A stretch of 64,000 bases of DNA from Prosapia bicincta. Lineage: Eukaryota > Arthropoda > Insecta > Hemiptera > Cercopidae. The notes beneath the pieces are model-generated. The model made no database searches. It had not been told where the DNA came from and saw only the letters and a program-made list of their open reading frames with translations. The stretch is from NCBI GenBank assembly GCA_036971475.1, contig JBAIZL010000024.1, forward strand, positions 62,001-126,000, in the 5' to 3' direction. Positions 1 to 42,308 of this stretch are shown here, piece after piece. The translations under genes and the position numbers were made by a program. How positions within the stretch are numbered: position 1 is the first letter of the stretch; the number at the start of each line of letters is the position of its first letter.

Positions 1-131
1 AAATTACAATATGATATTATTAATTTACACATAAATTATTCACATACAATAATACACAATAATACATACATAACAATCCCTAATAATATTGTTTATGTAT
101 TCATAAGCTCAAAAATATAACATCTTGATTT

Positions 132-787
132 TCAATCGTTTTTGTCTGTCCTGTTCACCTGGTTAATTTGCCAATATACGGATCCACTGCTACTGTTGAA
201 GTAATCAGAAAAACCCTCCCGTACTTCAAAGCCATCAATGTTTCCAAATCCTCCACTACCACGGAAAGGAATCAAATTTTGTGTTGGTACTTGTTCTGAG
301 TTGGAAACCTCAAAAAAAACATTGTTCATTTTCTTCAAAAAATTCTTTCCTTAACATATTGTGAAGACAACAAGCAGTCATTATTAAGCGGTCTGTAAAA
401 CTGGATTAACAGCTATTGGGGTATAAAAAATACGAAAATTTGACTCAGTAGAGTGAAAGAATTTTCAGACACTCTTCTTGCACGTGAGAGTCTGTAGTTG
501 CCACGAGCATCATTTCTTGGGAAAGGTTTCGTAATATGTGTTGACAATTTGAAAGCTTCGTCCCCTACTACTACGTAAGGTAGCAGTTTTTCTTCTATTT
601 GTCTAGGGGGCGGATAAAACTGTTTAACCATTGTTTCATCTTTTATAAGATCTTTTATAGAATGTTCTAAAAACCCCTCTTCGCACTTGGCAAGATACAG
701 TAGATTAGGCTTGGGTTTCTTGAGCTCGGCCAGTAATAACTCTTCTTCAAAGAGAAGATACTCAGCCAAAAATGATCTGTCGGCCAT
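132..787 (-). pseudogene. Harbinger/PIF (HARBI1-like) transposase remnant, internally deleted and frameshifted
   Basis: Read on the minus strand, a 124-codon open stretch (787 to 413) starts at an ATG with an acidic Leu/Glu-rich N-terminus. It then runs into the DDE_Tnp_4 core: PYVVVGDEAF carries the second catalytic Asp, and NYRLSRARRVSEN carries the catalytic Glu. A second open stretch (338 to 132) carries the typical family C-terminus, with REGFSDYFNSSSG followed by a Trp-Gln pair. Between about 440 and 340 the family sequence continues through changes of frame, so at least two indels break the gene. A full Harbinger transposase is nearly 400 residues. Here the N-terminus joins directly to the second half of the catalytic domain, and the first Asp region is missing, so an internal deletion is inferred. 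It is not functional. Element ends were not identified; the left end may lie outside the window. Confidence 0.85.
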
Positions 788-1263
788 GGCATTCCAAATG
801 CAACTGTACTAGTCGCGCCATAAGAATTTAACTGAGCAACTCGGATCATCTGGGATTAATCGTGTGGCTAGAACCACACGGCTTTAGTTGTTACAGTCGT
901 AGCATAGGTTGGTTTGACCAACCAGCCACACCACTCTTCCAACCGGTTCGAATGTGTGCGGGGAAAAATAGGGCTCGAACAACATGAGTTATTAGGACAA
1001 TACATTTTGTGCGGAGTTTATAAGTGTGTATCGTGTCCGCCCTGGTTTATTTTATGTGCCAATAGAGACTTGAGAAATAGTGCATATGAAGACTTGATTT
1101 AAAAATACAAATCAATATTATCACATGCCGACAAAAATTACGTTATAAAAAAAATAAATTCGATGACCATCATTTAGACTGTAACATACAAAAAATATAC
1201 AATGCAATGACGACAGAAACTGGCGCAGAAGCCATCCTCTGGTACTATGATTTATTAATATTT

Positions 1264-1610
1264 TTATTAGATCAAGACGATGTCCGTTCATGGACTACAG
1301 AACCCTGCACAATTGCAGAAGGTGAAGGATCAGGAGATGAAGTGCAATCACCCGAAGTCAGGATAAGCAATAGTTTTATTAGATCAAGACGATGTCCGTT
1401 CATGGACTACAGAACCCTGCACAATTGCAGAAGGTGAAGGATCAGGAGATGAAGTGCAATCACCCGAAGTCAGGATAAGCAATAGTTTTATTAGATCAAG
1501 ACGATGTCCGTTCATGGACTACAGAACCCTGCACAATTGCAGAAGGTGAAGGATCAGATCAGGAGATGAAGTGCAATCACCCGAAGTCAGGATACGCAAT
1601 AGTTTTATAT
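1264..1610. repeat. 112-bp tandem repeat, about three copies
   Basis: The block beginning agatcaagacgatgtccg starts at 1269, 1381 and 1493, so the period is exactly 112 bp. Copies are almost identical. The third carries a 5-bp internal duplication (gatca) near 1555. The period is not a multiple of three, so the short open frame over it (1207-1437) changes phase between units and is unlikely to be a gene. Confidence 0.93.
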
Positions 1611-2830
1611 TAACTACTTATAATTATTTTGGGACTAAAGAATTAAATAAAAAAAATGAAAAATAATGATTGTTAAGTGAATTTAGCGAGTCACATGCAG
1701 TTGGTACCTCCATGAACCTTGTCGAATTTACTCTTACAATGGAATGTGAGGAGATATTGGCGTCTAAGATATTGTAAGCAAAAAATGCCAAACAAAAAAT
1801 TCAAGTGATCAAAATAAAGTTAAACTAGATATTGTAGACTTAATTTTTCTAGATTAATTTGTACTGTATGCCTAGATTTTGATTAATATAAATTCAATTT
1901 CACTCTTGAAATCAAATTTGACTTTTTTATATTCCACATTGTGTGCTACAGAATCTGAGTATAGTTTAGAATATATTGCAAATTAAAGTTGTTTTAGAGT
2001 TAGAAAATGATTTTTCTTGAACAAAAGAACTTAGCTTACTTCTATATAGCATCAGTCCCACATCATTTGACCCCGGAAAACTAATATGCTGTAAAAAACT
2101 ATGTTTAAAAAATGTTATACCAATTATCTTTTTAAAAAATAATTGGTTTAATATTAAAATTTTAATATAAAGACTGAAGTACTGAGCTATTATGTTTGTT
2201 GTTACTAGCTATATTGAAAAATAGAAACAAAAAGTTAGGAATCTGTTTGAATTTCACTTTACATTTCCAAAAACTCATAACAAAATAAACTGAATCTCTT
2301 GTCATTGAGTGGACTATTGATAAGTGTAAATGATATGAGAATGCAATATAACAGTATTGTTATAATTACATAAAGGACAATGACAATAATAATAATAATA
2401 AACTTCATCCTCGAAGTTTATTTCAAAGCACCTCCAAACTACATATGCCCTCAACAAAGGCAATTCAATTAGATCCAAACTTTTCCCACACCTTTACAGA
2501 CCCAGGCATAGGCTTCTTAAAGTAAAATTATTCATTTACAGTATCTCTCACTCCTTCTTCTTGTTGTCTCTTACACTGATCCTGGCTGGTGACCATTGTA
2601 TAAAAATACATAAATAATTCCTTGTGTCCTTCCAATTTTAATTACTGGTATCAATTTGTAAACACTCTTGGTATCTCTACAATAACACCATCTGCTAATA
2701 TTTTAATACACCCACCCTTACAAAATTCATCCACTCCCTATTGGCTAAAATTTTGGGATGAGCCAAATGCTCAGCTTAGCTACACAACTATTAGCATAGA
2801 TCTGAACAATTCTATTAAACCTGCTTTCAA
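1611..2830. other. AT-rich intergenic DNA, no gene seen
   Basis: No coding exon is recognised. A short ATA trinucleotide run lies at about 2383-2400. Small open frames here have no family resemblance. Confidence 0.5.
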
Positions 2831-3094
2831 ATTACAAAAATATAGGTAGAAAAACCCCAAAACCACAAAAATTAATCAAAAAATAACGAAAATAAGTTAC
2901 CTAAAAAATTAACAAACTAGAATGACCTGTTAATTTTTTTGTATTGTAGATTGTACTTTTGTAATAGAAACCTCTGAAGATGATGACTTTGTCATCAAAA
3001 TGTACAAAAGGATTTAATCTTTGGTAACTTATTTTAGTTATTTTTTGAATAATTTTTGTGGTTTTGGGGTTTTTTCACCTATATTTTTGTAATA
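2831..3094. mobile_element. Foldback element with ~70-bp inverted ends and a decayed hammerhead-like core
   Basis: The left arm (about 2831-2903, starting attacaaaaatataggt) is the near-exact reverse complement of the right arm (about 3024-3094, ending acctatatttttgtaat). Between the arms, 2974-3000 reads CTGAAGA, then a 6-bp hairpin (GATGAC/GTCATC, loop TTT), then AAAA where a hammerhead needs GAAA. The same core in better shape is at 26103-26145. The element is non-coding. Confidence 0.8.
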
Positions 3095-3311
3095 TATTGT
3101 ACCACTGTGCTCTTGATATTGTATACTGCTTTCAAATCATTGAGGCTCTAAACCCCGCGACCATCCTAAAGTCCTTCCTGACTCCCTCTCAATGATTTAC
3201 CTGACCTTATTTCCCTCTTATACCCTGATCACCAGAAAGTTGGGGCGAACTATCTTGTTCTAAGTTTCAATTTATTTTGGTGTCTAGTTGTAAGTAGCCT
3301 TATTACAATTG

Positions 3312-3575
3312 TACTTTTTTACACTTTTTTTAGTATTTACTTCGCAAAAAAACACTACTTACTGATTTATTCAGCAGATGCGTTTAACACTAGGTCAGTG
3401 CATTATTCATTGCTGTTAGTCATTGACAAGACTCTTGTCTAACTCGACAAACTTGACACCTGACAAACTCGAGTCTTGTCACTGACTCATAATGGGCTGA
3501 CCTAATGCGAATCGCGTCTGCTGAATAAATCAGTAAGTAGGTTGTTTTTGCCAAGTTAATACATTAAAAAAGTAT
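3312..3575. mobile_element. MITE family A, copy 1
   Basis: Inverted arms share the block cttactgatttattcagcag at about 3358 and its complement at about 3514-3533. Each arm continues inward to taggtcag / ctgaccta and outward to a gcaaaaa-rich edge with ttaatac. The interior is about 100 bp and non-coding. A second copy lies at 15615-15885, and a tandem expansion of one arm lies at 18225-18790. Outer limits are approximate. Confidence 0.85.
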
Positions 3576-5227
3576 AATTTATACAAAAACCTTAAGATGT
3601 ACAACACAAAAACTGAAAGTTTTTGTACTTTTGTGTAAAAAATACATTCCTAGTTATCAAGTCTCTTTGTAGCATGAATGCAGTACAATTCATAGATTAA
3701 AACAAAAAACACCAATCAGCCAATCCCCTTGAGTTTTAAATGAAAACAGTCCTCTGCATAAAAACATCTCAAGTTGACTGTAAAACTGTCCTTGTAAACA
3801 GGTACACCGCCTCTACTTAATTCCATTCTGATTACTAAAGCTTATTTCACCCACAGCCATTGATGTGCAACAGATGATAGATATCCTTGAAGCCATGCCT
3901 TCTCTTACCCTGACCAATTCTTATTATTTAACTAATTATATAGCCTTTATATTGTGGGCTTAAAGCAAAGAGTATTTTTACTGGAAATGAAGTTTTAAAG
4001 TAACCACATCAAAAATGGTTAGTGAGGGTATGACACAACCTCTTATTGAGCCCCTCTAGAATGTATCTATCAACACACCAGTTAGAAATTTATGATGTAA
4101 CATGCTTCTGTTAATCAGAAAGAGTAATGTAGGATATCCGGTTGAGTTAAATATTGAATTCAATTTCAATTTATTCAGTCTGATCAATTATTTTTGGTCT
4201 AACCCATATAAATAGACAATTACTCTAGCTATACATTTCCAATTGGTCACAAATAGCCTATGATAAGTGTCTTTACACGTCTAAAATCCTGTCAATACAA
4301 TAAACCAAATCTGGCCCATTGGTGGAATCGAGTATTTGCCAAAGTCTATTCAGCAGGGTGGGGTGATTGAAAGCCGTTATGAGCCAGATATGTCCACTGT
4401 ATTTAGTCGCAAGACCACTTGCATCATATCAGATAATGGGTCATAATCTCATCACAACAACTAAACTCTCATTTTAATTTGGCATTTATACCATGTTAAT
4501 GACAGCAAAAACCAAGGTTTTGAGGGTTAGATAGTTCTAAGTAAATCTATCTCAAAAGGAAAGGAAAATCTTTGAATATAAGAAAGTCAACACTTTTATA
4601 GAATGATATGAATTTGGTGAGTGTCATAACCTGTATGAAATATTACAAATATATCTTGACTTACTTGGTTTACAATTGTATCCTGGATTGGAAAAGCGCC
4701 AAAGAATTTTTCTGTGGTTTTCCAGCTCCTATGTTGACTAAGCCTAAGGAAATGAGTAGCTTATCTAGGATCATATGTAGGTTAATAATGGAGAGCTGGC
4801 CATATTACCTAATTTTAAATACCATTTGAACCAAGTAAGGTTCTTATCTCTTTGTCTCTCTTGGACCATCTTATTGGTATACAAAGAGTTATCACTATTA
4901 TTTTATCAAGACTTATATAAAACTACACCTGTTGAGATATCTGATTATGTATTATCAGTTTTAAAAAATTTATTTAAAACTACTAACTTTTGTTGTTGTT
5001 ACTTTAATTGCGGAAGGCCTTATTTTAACATTGAGAAAACTAACAAAGAATTACACAAAAGTAATTGTTGTTAAAGAATATTGTTTTATTTGATGAGTAA
5101 CTTGTAAAACATTTTAAATAACTCATAGCTACCTTTTATAGTATTTGTAAACAGTTTTTACTTTTGAAGATAACTTAATGAATATTTATTCTTTGAAATT
5201 GTTGTGTTATTTAAATGTGAGTTTTTA
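3576..5227. other. AT-rich intergenic DNA, no gene seen
   Basis: Two short open frames (about 4608-5074) were examined. They lack family motifs, recognisable splice structure or compositional signs of coding. Confidence 0.45.
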
Positions 5228-5600
5228 AATATTGAAATCTTGTTGCTGTTCATGACGAGCTGGTTGTAAATTACTAATTACACTTTTGCTATTACTTGCG
5301 ACCAGACTTTTTGTTAACTAAAGTTGTTAAATTGTTAACTTACACTTGTAGGAAACATCTTAAATGAACAAACACGGCACAGATCACACATACTCTTCGA
5401 TCACATCACTTCTAACTTTCAAAATAATGGTACTGAAGAAGCACAACTGCAGCATTCCTAGCGGCAAAAATACGAGGCTGAAGAAGTCGTAAGACAAAAA
5501 CAATTCCTCCAAGTATAAGTTAACAATTTAACAACTTTAGTTAACAAAAAGTTAGGTCCAAGTAATAGCAAAAGTGTAATGAGTTTTTAAATCGACGATG
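5228..5600 (+). mobile_element. Penelope-like element tail with inverted ends
   Basis: The + strand around 5362-5460 encodes the C-terminal tail of a Penelope-like element: LNEQTRHRSH, then LFDHIT. It closely matches the better-preserved copy at 59121-59357 on the minus strand. The segment starts with the inverted form of the sequence that ends the 59-kb copy (a block around gttgctgttcatgacgagct), so it is bounded by inverted repeats. It is truncated and non-functional as a gene. Confidence 0.75.
5474..5509 (+). ncRNA. Hammerhead ribozyme-like motif (decayed)
   Basis: GAGG, then CTGAAGA, A, hairpin GTC-GTAA-GAC, AAAA (GAAA expected), and a final CCTC that pairs with the opening GAGG (helix I). 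The change of the first G in the GAAA box should abolish cleavage. The 59-kb copy at 59073-59108 keeps GAAA. Confidence 0.5.
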
Positions 5601-5609
5601 AAATGAAAT

Positions 5610-8600
5610 TGTATCTTATTAAACTTTTCTATATTGTAACTACAAAACATTTTATTCTCCAAAATATCTATTCAGCATCAAACTTTAGTATTATGTAGCT
5701 GCTTTGCTACACTGTTACTATTCTCTTTTTAAAAGATATATCTTTTGATTTTTATATTCATAAGAATTACTCTTGATTTCATATCTACTGACTGATAACA
5801 AATGTTTATTCAGATGCTGACCATTTGCTCACATGATAGGCCTACAATTTTAGTTGTCTGTGTGCACTAATGTAATGTTGAATTGTTAACATTATCAGAA
5901 ATGCAACAAAAGGATTTGTGTTAAGTTGAACAATAATTTTAGATTATATTTTTATAAAACCATTTGAAAGAAAACTTAGAGCTGTTAATAAATAAGTTAT
6001 GCTTGTGAATGACTTTGTTTGGCAATGGTTATAAATTTGGAAAATAAAACTTCTGAAACTGCTAAATGGACTATCTAAAAGTGAAGTTATTAAGAGCTTT
6101 TAAAGAAGACTTGTAGCCTCATAATTCTCAGTATTAAATGTCTAAATATACATATTTGAAGTTTGCTTTAAAGGAGTTGTTATTTATTACAACTTCTCAA
6201 CATGGTTTCCTAAATAAGTACCATTCTACATGAATGGTTAAGTTTAATGATCATTAAGTAGGATGAATTCTTTAAGTTTGGAATCCATTGAAATTTAAAT
6301 CATACATTTTAATTTCTTTTATCCTTTGTCCTTATTCACATCTAAGACAAGGTAAGTTATATCTCTTAAACTATATTTGGAATATTTATGATTCCCTTTT
6401 CATGCCAAATAAAGATAAAGATCTTGCCGCTGTCTAGTAGAGTGTAAAGAAGTTGGTTGTAAAATAAGCTACCAAACATATACCCCTGGTCTAAGACATT
6501 ATCATTAGTGTGAACTCTAAAACATTTCCTTTCCACTTGTAACCATTTGCCATTTATTTTCATTAGTTTGATAAGATTTTAAATGATTATTGTTCCCCTT
6601 AAGTTGCAAATAATTTGTTGCAAACAATTTTTCATATAACTCATTATAATCATGACTATTACTTTGAATTTGTTTATCAGTTAGAATATCTGAAGACTTC
6701 TAACTTAGATCAAAGATAAGATAAGGGTTATTAGTAAGCCTAATAATTCAGTTCATTGGGCTCCAAGAAACATGTCTGAAGCATCTGTTCCTAAATGGAT
6801 TTTATTGGGCCTATTTATTTTTAAAGGTTGGTATTATGATAAATTAGTAATTATTCTTTCATGAGAAACACAAGTAAAAAACTACTAGAAACAGTGGATT
6901 GTAAAAGTTATAGTGACATACAAAATTCATTTACTTATAGATACAGTAGATACTGAAAAAAATCTTTAATTAGGAAGTTGCCTACAAAATTCAAATATTT
7001 TAAGACTTCACGTAATCATTTTCTCTATTTAATTTGCTACAGTACAGTTGAATTTCTATAAATCATTGAAAGTTATTATAATTAAAAAAATACACTTTTT
7101 TAACAGTGTAGAAGTTTTGTACAGAAGCATAAAAAAGCTGGCTAGCCCTCCCTCAATGAGTTTCATTAGCACTGGGAACTGTATGTAAATCTTTCCTTTT
7201 TGAGTTGACCTATATTCCTGGGAATATCAAAAAATAAGATTTACTGAGGTGCTAAAGAGGTTTGACATCATGAATGATTGGCATGAGTCCAGTTGTAGCA
7301 GTTTTTTAAATATTAAAAATACTGTTTAGTTTATTGTATTGGGAATTTCATTCAGTTATCAAACTACTATGTAAATTTAAAAAAATTGGATGTAAATATT
7401 CATCATTACTAAAATATTTTGGTATACAAATTATGATATATGAATTACAAACATTAATAAAAGTTTTTGAAGAATATTAGTAGCCTACCTATTTAAAAAA
7501 TAATAACTAAAAATTAACAAGGCATAATAAAGACTACATATATACAATTTACAAATCATTACCAAAACAAAAGATTTTTTATTCTCATTATCAATTAGTT
7601 TAAAAGATAATTTTAAAGCTGAATTACAATTTTTGCTTTATGGAGATGGTTCACTCCATTGCATAACCATCTCAAGTAGTTTTGAATTTAAGTCCTGAAC
7701 ATTGTATTCTTTGAACATTTCTAAATTTGGCCTCAGACTTCTTGTAATCTTATGATTTTAACCCAAATCTTATGATCTTTAATATTTTAGGTTATTTATG
7801 AAAAATTCTATACACTGTAAAAAGGCTTAAAAATGTTTTAAGACATATTTTTAAATCTTCGTAAATAAGAAAAAACAATATATTATAACATAAACGTATG
7901 AGGCTATAGAATAATTTTAGTTAGTATCCACAATAATAATCTATAGAAATATTAAGGAAGGAGCTACAAGAATAGTTACTAAAATACAGGCAAAGTGGGC
8001 TTAACCATTGTTCTATTTTGAGTGTAGTCATAAATGTGCTGTGGAAACCTATTGACAAAAGAAGTGTCCAAGTATTTTAAGAGTGAAGGTTCCAATTGAC
8101 CAAACTATAACCTGAGAAAATAACACTGTACCTTTAGGAAGGCTATTTGTAAAAGCTGTTTGGGAATCTCCGATTTAACTGAAATACGTAAGGGAGGAGA
8201 TTATGCGGGTTCTTGAAAACTAGAAATCATCGGGCAAAAGGGTAAGTTTTGGAGGAACTTCAGAAGAGAGCAGACTATTTGGGTGGGCAAAGTTGTAAGC
8301 AATGTTTAAAAAGGGGTAAATTTATTTAGAAGAGATGGGAATTGTTAATTTTTTTATGTGTAAAATTTTAAAAGTGTGAAGTGAATGCATTAGGCAGATA
8401 GTAAAGAAATTAGGGAAGAAATTTATTTATGTGTAAAAAGTGCAGTGAACCAGTTAACACAACAGGCGATTCCAGGAACTCAACATAAGTACAATCTGTC
8501 TTACATTAGATTTAGCGAACAGAAATTTATAATTTAATAAATTCAGAACAAATTTTAATTCATTGTAATTACAAAATTAATAAAGTTTTTTTCACCACTT

Positions 8601-9290
8601 TCTAATTTATAGAAGATCCCGTAATAACGACCCGAGAGAAAGAGCAAATTAACACTGTAATTATTAGCCGTTATTGTATTAAATACCTAAAGCCTCAAGA
8701 GTTCACATTTTCAGTAATTGTAGTATTAGTTAAGCAATCAATCTTTCTCACTGCTCCGTATTAATGTAATTTGGTATAATTTGTAACAATTGGATGACAG
8801 AGGAATAAATGCAAGTGATGTTAAATTTTATCTGATTGGTAATTATTTAGAAACCTGAAGGTGTGACTATAAAAGGGTAAGGTAATTATAATACAACCTA
8901 AAGGTAAAACTTATTTTAAATAAGTAAAGTTACACTATATATTTTTGTTCATGATGAAGCTCAAATATTCTTTCATAAGACCGATATAACTATATTCACA
9001 AAAAACGATAAATGTAACTTGGGTATAGATTCAGTTATATTATTCAAAATTTCTGTTAAAAAAAAACATATAGAAAATTCAACTGCATTAAGATTTACAA
9101 GGAAATCTGGTTTTGTGGAGATTCTACACAAGATGAAAATTAAACAATTTTACAGGAAGTTAAATCTGTACAGTATTTTTACAGTTATTGTAAACATATT
9201 ATGTTTTGAATCCTAAATATAGTAAATACTTTGATATATTTATCTGGATCAAACTTTCTCTCAATATTTTTTTTAATGTTTTGTTTGCAG
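5610..9290. other. AT-rich DNA upstream of the first visible neprilysin exon
   Basis: No exon was recognised. The missing cytoplasmic/transmembrane exon(s) of the neprilysin-like gene must be here or left of the window. I looked for a hydrophobic segment ending in a phase-1 donor and found none I could defend. Confidence 0.4.
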
Positions 9291-39083
<29,793 letters not shown>

Positions 39084-39238
39084 TATTTAATTATAAATTT
39101 CCCATAATATTTGTTTTTTTGTTCCTGATTTGTGTTCCTATTTTATATTTTAAATTGTACCAATGATAATTAAGAAAAACATAGAATTTGTCGGGATAAT
39201 AATGAGTTTTGTTTGAGAGTATTGTTACTGACTTTTAA

Positions 39239-39244
39239 AATAAA
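39239..39244 (+). terminator. Probable polyadenylation signal of the neprilysin-like gene
   Basis: AATAAA 156 bp after the stop codon. Such hexamers are common by chance in AT-rich DNA, so this is only a position-supported guess. Confidence 0.45.
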
Positions 39245-39770
39245 TATGATTATTGGAAAGACAGAAGACTACTGATTCGACTTTATCAAACTAATTAAGA
39301 AGGAAAGAATGAATCAAAATTAGGATAGCAGGATAAACCGAAATCAGGACAGTAGGATGATATAAAAATCAAGATTTGATCAGATAAGAGGGTTAAAGCA
39401 AAGATTTATTTATGACTAAACTTTATGACTTAATGACTGAAGGATTTAGTATAAGCCAATAAAATTGGAACGTTCTTCAAGTAAATAGAATAGGGAGTAA
39501 ATAAGTTGTAGTGAAGTTGAGTAAAGCTGTTGTTAGTATTGGACAGGATATGTTATATTGTGTATTGAAGCAGTTGAACAAGTAGAAATCTGAAAATACC
39601 TGAAGTTTTCTTATGACATGTACCCACAAAGCATATATTTATACTTATATTTGGATAAAATGACAAATTGATTTAAATCAGTGATAAAAGAGTGTTTTTT
39701 ATGGTACCTCTCACCAAAATTACTCTCATTTTTTACTATTCATTTGGAATTAAAATTATCAAATATATAT

Positions 39771-39792
39771 GTTTAACACACACATACATACA

Positions 39793-39823
<31 letters not shown>

Positions 39824-39862
39824 TCACTCACTCGCTCACACATTCACATACACACACACACA
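39771..39862. repeat. (CA)n-rich microsatellite
   Basis: CACA and CATA repeats with CACT/CGCT interruptions, directly abutting the LTR at 39864. Confidence 0.93.
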
Positions 39863-39863
39863 C

Positions 39864-41873
39864 TGTAACGGGTTGAAATGTCCCGTTACAATTCAATAAA
39901 AAATTGAAATAATCTCAATTTATAAAATATAATTTCAATAAATTTTTCAAGCCATGAATATTGATCATTAAGTCTATAATTCTAAAATAAATTGTAATTG
40001 TACAAAAATCGTGACTTCGGGAGTGTTTTGTGTGCTACGTAAAAATCAGGTTTCTACAATATTTTAAATAAACAGTTGAGACAAGAAAAAACGGCAAAAT
40101 CCAAGTCAGACAAGCAAATCAAGGGTGGGGGAATAGAGACGATAACTGTCACTGAGCGTTTAGGTGCTCTCTCGTAATTAGGCCACTGACCAGAAAGGTC
40201 GTAGTTTTCTGTTAAATTAGCAAAATTACCAAAATGGATTTCTAGAGCATAAACTTGAGGCAGCGGAGTGACATTTCGACATCGAAATATGAAAAATCAC
40301 GGTTAAAATTTTCATTTGTCAAGAAACTGGCTTCGCCAAATTCTTCTTTCCATCCTGCTTCCTGGATGAACTACCAGTCTGGAAGCATAAAGTCATCTCC
40401 GTGGACCTTGGGACGTATCATGGAAAGTGCGAGATTTGGGCAAGTCATGATTTCTATACAAATTTAGTAATTAAATAAAATTTGATCTTGAAATACGTTC
40501 CAAAGATTCAAAGATTCAAATAAATGCTTTAAATGTGTAAAACTATAAATAATGGCTTCATTTCCTTGAAAATTAAATTCAAAAATTGGAAATTACAAAA
40601 TTATTTAGTTATAAAAATGGTTATGTAAAATGTTCAAATGTTTGCAAATATAGAAAAATAGTAAAGTATATGGAAAAAGATAGAAAGAATATTAGGCATA
40701 TTTATAAAATAAATTCATTCATAATATCTAAGGAAATGCAGTAAAGTTTGTTAAAACCAGTAGTTAAATAAACTGGGAAAAATATTTATAAATATTTAAC
40801 TTGTAGAAAAATATAAATAATTTACCAACCAGAAATTATTAAACAAAATCAATCACAAATTATTTAGTATTTTCTGAATGAGTCATAAAATTTGAAATTT
40901 AGTTTTAATTAAATATTTAAATTTATATATATAAATTCATAAACTTGTAAATCAATGATTTCTGTGGTAGTAGAATTTGTAACAAATTTGGTTTAAATAA
41001 TACAATATGTAAATTTATTGAATGTCATTTAACTGCTGGCACAAAATAAGATCATAAATTAAATTTGGAATTTATAATAATTGAAATAAACTTTACCAAC
41101 CTCCCTGCAATAAATATCAAAGTAATTTTAGTTTATTTAAAGAAAATTTAATTTATGTTTTGTTTGCAAAGGACTTTAAGATAGTACCATTTGAAAGTAT
41201 ATATTCAATTTCTTTCAGTTACAAATTTCTTTATTATTACATTCAGTTTCCAACAACAGCCAAAAGAGTAATTTTTATTGAATTAATCCTGTGTACAAAA
41301 ATAATAAGTTTAATTATTTCCCAACTAGTAAATTATAATAGTAAATTAATAAAATCAATACAATTAGTAAAATCTAGCCTATTAGAGTCAGTCATATTTA
41401 TTTAATAATAAATAGCTAGAAATCAATGTGCAACCTAAAGATAATCGAGCAACCCATCCAGAGAAATTAAATTAAATTATAAATTATGAGCTAGCTTAAG
41501 GACTAGTTGGTTTTGCTTTAAAGCCCAGGAGTTGATACTTACTGGCAGGTTTTACCATATGAAACACAGGACCTCTTTCAGGAGGATATGGTAAGACTCT
41601 ATCTTGCACGGACCTCACTAAAGCAGGAGCATGGTGGGGAGATGTCTTCAAAGCATGGTAAGGCAAATTCATGATGTGATAAATTTTATGTATTTTCAGA
41701 TGACATAAATTAGACCATATGACAGATCACTGACCTTACCATGACTTTAAATAAACTTTATAGACAACGTTCCCAGGGTATACTTGTTAGATGGATTTTA
41801 AATACTTGCTCATGTAACTAGGTTGTAGGCAACTTTCGACAGGTTGAAGGTTGGCGGGGTGAACACCGTTGCA
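39864..41873 (+). mobile_element. 5' LTR (about 2.0 kb) of a truncated LTR retrotransposon
   Basis: Begins TGTAACGG and ends CCGTTGCA, imperfect inverted ends (one mismatch). The end lies four bases before a primer-binding site. The first 27 bases themselves form a hairpin (TGTAACGGG...CCCGTTACA with a 9-nt loop). About 2 kb is long for an LTR. No second LTR copy was found in the window. Small open frames inside are not genes. Confidence 0.65.
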
Positions 41874-41877
41874 GATA

Positions 41878-41895
41878 TGGCGCCCGAACGCGGGG
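41878..41895 (+). other. Primer-binding site, tRNA-Lys type
   Basis: TGGCGCCCGAAC at 41878-41889 equals the complement of the 3' end of tRNA-Lys over 12 bases, then diverges. Its position four bases after the LTR end is what reverse transcription requires. Confidence 0.7.
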
Positions 41896-42308
41896 CTTGA
41901 ATTAGGCATGCACAAATAGGCACAAAAATTAATAAACTATAAAATACATAAACCCAAATAAGTACCAAAATTAGTGGGTAATTAGTTGTAAAATAAATAA
42001 AGGTAATTAAGAATTAATATATGTAAAGTCAACGAGAATAACAATGATACGCAGGGAGTAAAGCCTTAAAACAATAAATATTTACACAAAAATTAAAGAA
42101 ATAAATGAATCAACAAAATAAATAAATTAAATTTAGTTATGAGAGCAAACAACATCATAAGACATTACTACAACCCGCACCGAAACGCCAAATGAAATAG
42201 TAAAAGATTAAAATAATATTACAATAATATAAAAATAAAAATAATAAATAGAAAATATCTCTAGTCGTATAAATAAATTAGTTTGAAAATTATTCAAATA
42301 AAAGTAAT

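Noticed and set aside
1207..1437. 76-codon frame with acidic stretch
   Set aside because: Runs over the 112-bp repeat and changes phase from unit to unit; no family likeness.
4608..5074. Two adjacent open frames as possible transmembrane exon of neprilysin
   Set aside because: No suitable hydrophobic segment followed by a phase-1 donor; no family match.
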